16,241 nt of DNA, from positions 1-16,241 of the forward strand of contig JAABQE010000300.1 of NCBI GenBank assembly GCA_011391655.1, read 5' to 3'. A program made the position numbers and the translations under genes. The DNA is from Hydrogenophilales bacterium. GTDB lineage: Bacteria > Pseudomonadota > Gammaproteobacteria > Burkholderiales > Thiobacillaceae. Shown piece after piece: positions 15,378 to 16,241 of this stretch (position 1 is its first letter; every line of letters starts with the position of its first letter). The notes below the pieces were generated by a model. The model was given only the letters and a program-made list of their open reading frames with translations, made no database searches and had not been told where the DNA came from.

Positions 15378-16241
15378 CAGCGTGCGCGCCCTTTGGTCGC
15401 ACGCTTGATGGGAGACGCCTCCAACCCGCATTGCTGAAACTTGAGTTCAACAAAGCTGATAAAAGCATCGAGCAGCTTGCTGCGGAATTTCCTGGGCGCG
15501 TACACCATCGACAACTCACGCGTCAGCCGTGGGCTGAGCTGTACCGCAACCAGGGTGCCGAGCTGAAGTTCCTTGGCAACCGTGGACGCCGACATGATGG
15601 CCACGCCCAGATTGGCCTCGACCGCACCCTTGATCGCTTCGCGGCTGCCAAGCTCCATTTCGATGTGCAGATCGTCTGGGTTGACGCCATGGTCCTTGAA
15701 GAACTCATCCACCACCTCGCGCGTGCCTGAACCATGCTCACGCGACACATAAGGCTGATCGGCAATGTCGCGCGCGCTCACGCTCGTATGGGCAGCCAGC
15801 GCATGGGTTGGCGCGCAGATCATCACCAGTTCGTCTTCACAACAGGCCAGCGTCGTCAGATTGGGGTCGTGCGACGGCGCCTCGATCAAGCCCACGTCGA
15901 GCGAATGGTCGGCCACTTTGGCGGCAATGGTTTCCGAGTTGGCAACGGTCAAACGTGCCTGCACCTGCGGGAAGCGCGCCTTGAACTCACCCAGAATGCG
16001 CGGCAATTGATATTCGGCAATGGTGGTCGACGCGCCGATCATCAGCGGGCCGGTTACCTGCCCGGTCAACTCTCCCACCCGCGCTTCCATCTCGCCACTC
16101 AAAGCCAGAATACGCTCAGAGTAGCCCAGCACCAGCTCGCCTACCGGCGTAAGCGATATTTTGCCGTGGCTCCGTTCGAACAGGCGGGTATTGAAATGCT
16201 CTTCCAGCTGTTTGACCTGAAAAGTCACAGCCGGCTGGGTC
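15377..16241 (-). CDS. LysR-type transcriptional regulator (5' end beyond the window)
   Basis: The visible 287 residues begin inside the helix-turn-helix recognition region (TQPAVTFQVKQLEEHFNTRLFE), continue through the linker helix, and include the periplasmic-binding-protein-like effector domain (PLMIGASTTIAEYQLPRIL onward). The frame runs open to the window edge without a start, so about 30 residues are missing; the GTG at 16228 is internal. Segments such as DVGLIEAPSHDP and SREHGSGTREVVDEFF place it near the CbbR/YeiE-type LysR regulators. CbbR (CO2 fixation) would be plausible in a chemolithotroph, but no cbb genes are in view, so the target is open. It is followed by a small gene with a TGATG junction. 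Confidence 0.93.
   Translation of the reverse strand, partial: TQPAVTFQVKQLEEHFNTRLFERSHGKISLTPVGELVLGYSERILALSGEMEARVGELTGQVTGPLMIGASTTIAEYQLPRILGEFKARFPQVQARLTVANSETIAAKVADHSLDVGLIEAPSHDPNLTTLACCEDELVMICAPTHALAAHTSVSARDIADQPYVSREHGSGTREVVDEFFKDHGVNPDDLHIEMELGSREAIKGAVEANLGVAIMSASTVAKELQLGTLVAVQLSPRLTRELSMVYAPRKFRSKLLDAFISFVELKFQQCGLEASPIKRATKGRAR

Noticed and set aside
1..16241. CRISPR arrays, insertion sequences, attachment sites, prophage or toxin-antitoxin modules
   Set aside because: None was seen: no regularly spaced repeats, transposase or integrase motifs, and no stretch longer than 300 bases without a gene. The tRNA at the edge has no adjacent integrase or direct repeat in view.

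Overview
The window reads as ordinary chromosomal DNA of a GC-rich betaproteobacterium. The gene content and order suggest a Nitrosomonadales-type organism (Thiobacillus/Sulfuricella-like); that placement is inferred from protein resemblance and synteny, not from a search. Nearly all of it is coding, and there is no sign of mobile elements, prophage or CRISPR.

Layout. (1) Positions 1-62 hold the 5' part of a type II tRNA-Leu (anticodon UAG) on the minus strand, cut by the window edge. (2) Positions 178-5154 hold five tightly packed plus-strand genes: hpnC, hpnD and hpnE (farnesyl diphosphate to squalene by the bacterial three-enzyme route, feeding hopanoid synthesis), a YciK-like short-chain dehydrogenase, and a membrane-anchored Ser/Thr protein kinase. 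Gaps are -17 to +28 bp, so this looks like one transcript. (3) A convergent ammonium transporter gene (5159-6361, minus) follows after only 4 bp. (4) From 14377 down to 6427 a single minus-strand run carries hisD-hisC-hisB-hisH-hisA-hisF-hisI-hisE, a histidine-triad (HIT) protein, then tatA-tatB-tatC. This is most of histidine biosynthesis followed by the twin-arginine translocase; hisG is not at its head. (5) Divergent from hisD is a cysteine-free Fur-superfamily regulator (14529-14939, plus), with a plausible promoter and an imperfect palindrome over its -10 element. (6) On the minus strand a 5'-truncated LysR-type regulator (to the window end) is coupled by TGATG to a small conserved-looking protein of unknown function.

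How the genes work together. HpnD, HpnC and HpnE act in sequence to make squalene; squalene-hopene cyclase is not in the window. The SDR and the kinase sharing their transcript have no assigned place in that pathway, and this is the main point of interest. The His enzymes cover every step from phosphoribosyl-ATP onward except histidinol-phosphate phosphatase, plus the HisH/HisF glutamine amidotransferase-cyclase pair; the first enzyme (HisG) must be encoded elsewhere. TatABC exports folded proteins and is probably read through from the his genes, with a candidate terminator just after tatC.

No clearly new system was found. The observations worth a second look are modest: a kinase joined to squalene genes, a degenerate SDR active site, a chain-length-determinant-like motif in the kinase's periplasmic tail, a 15-bp tandem repeat in the tatC tail, a heptad repeat just before tatB, and the Fur-like regulator with its putative operator.
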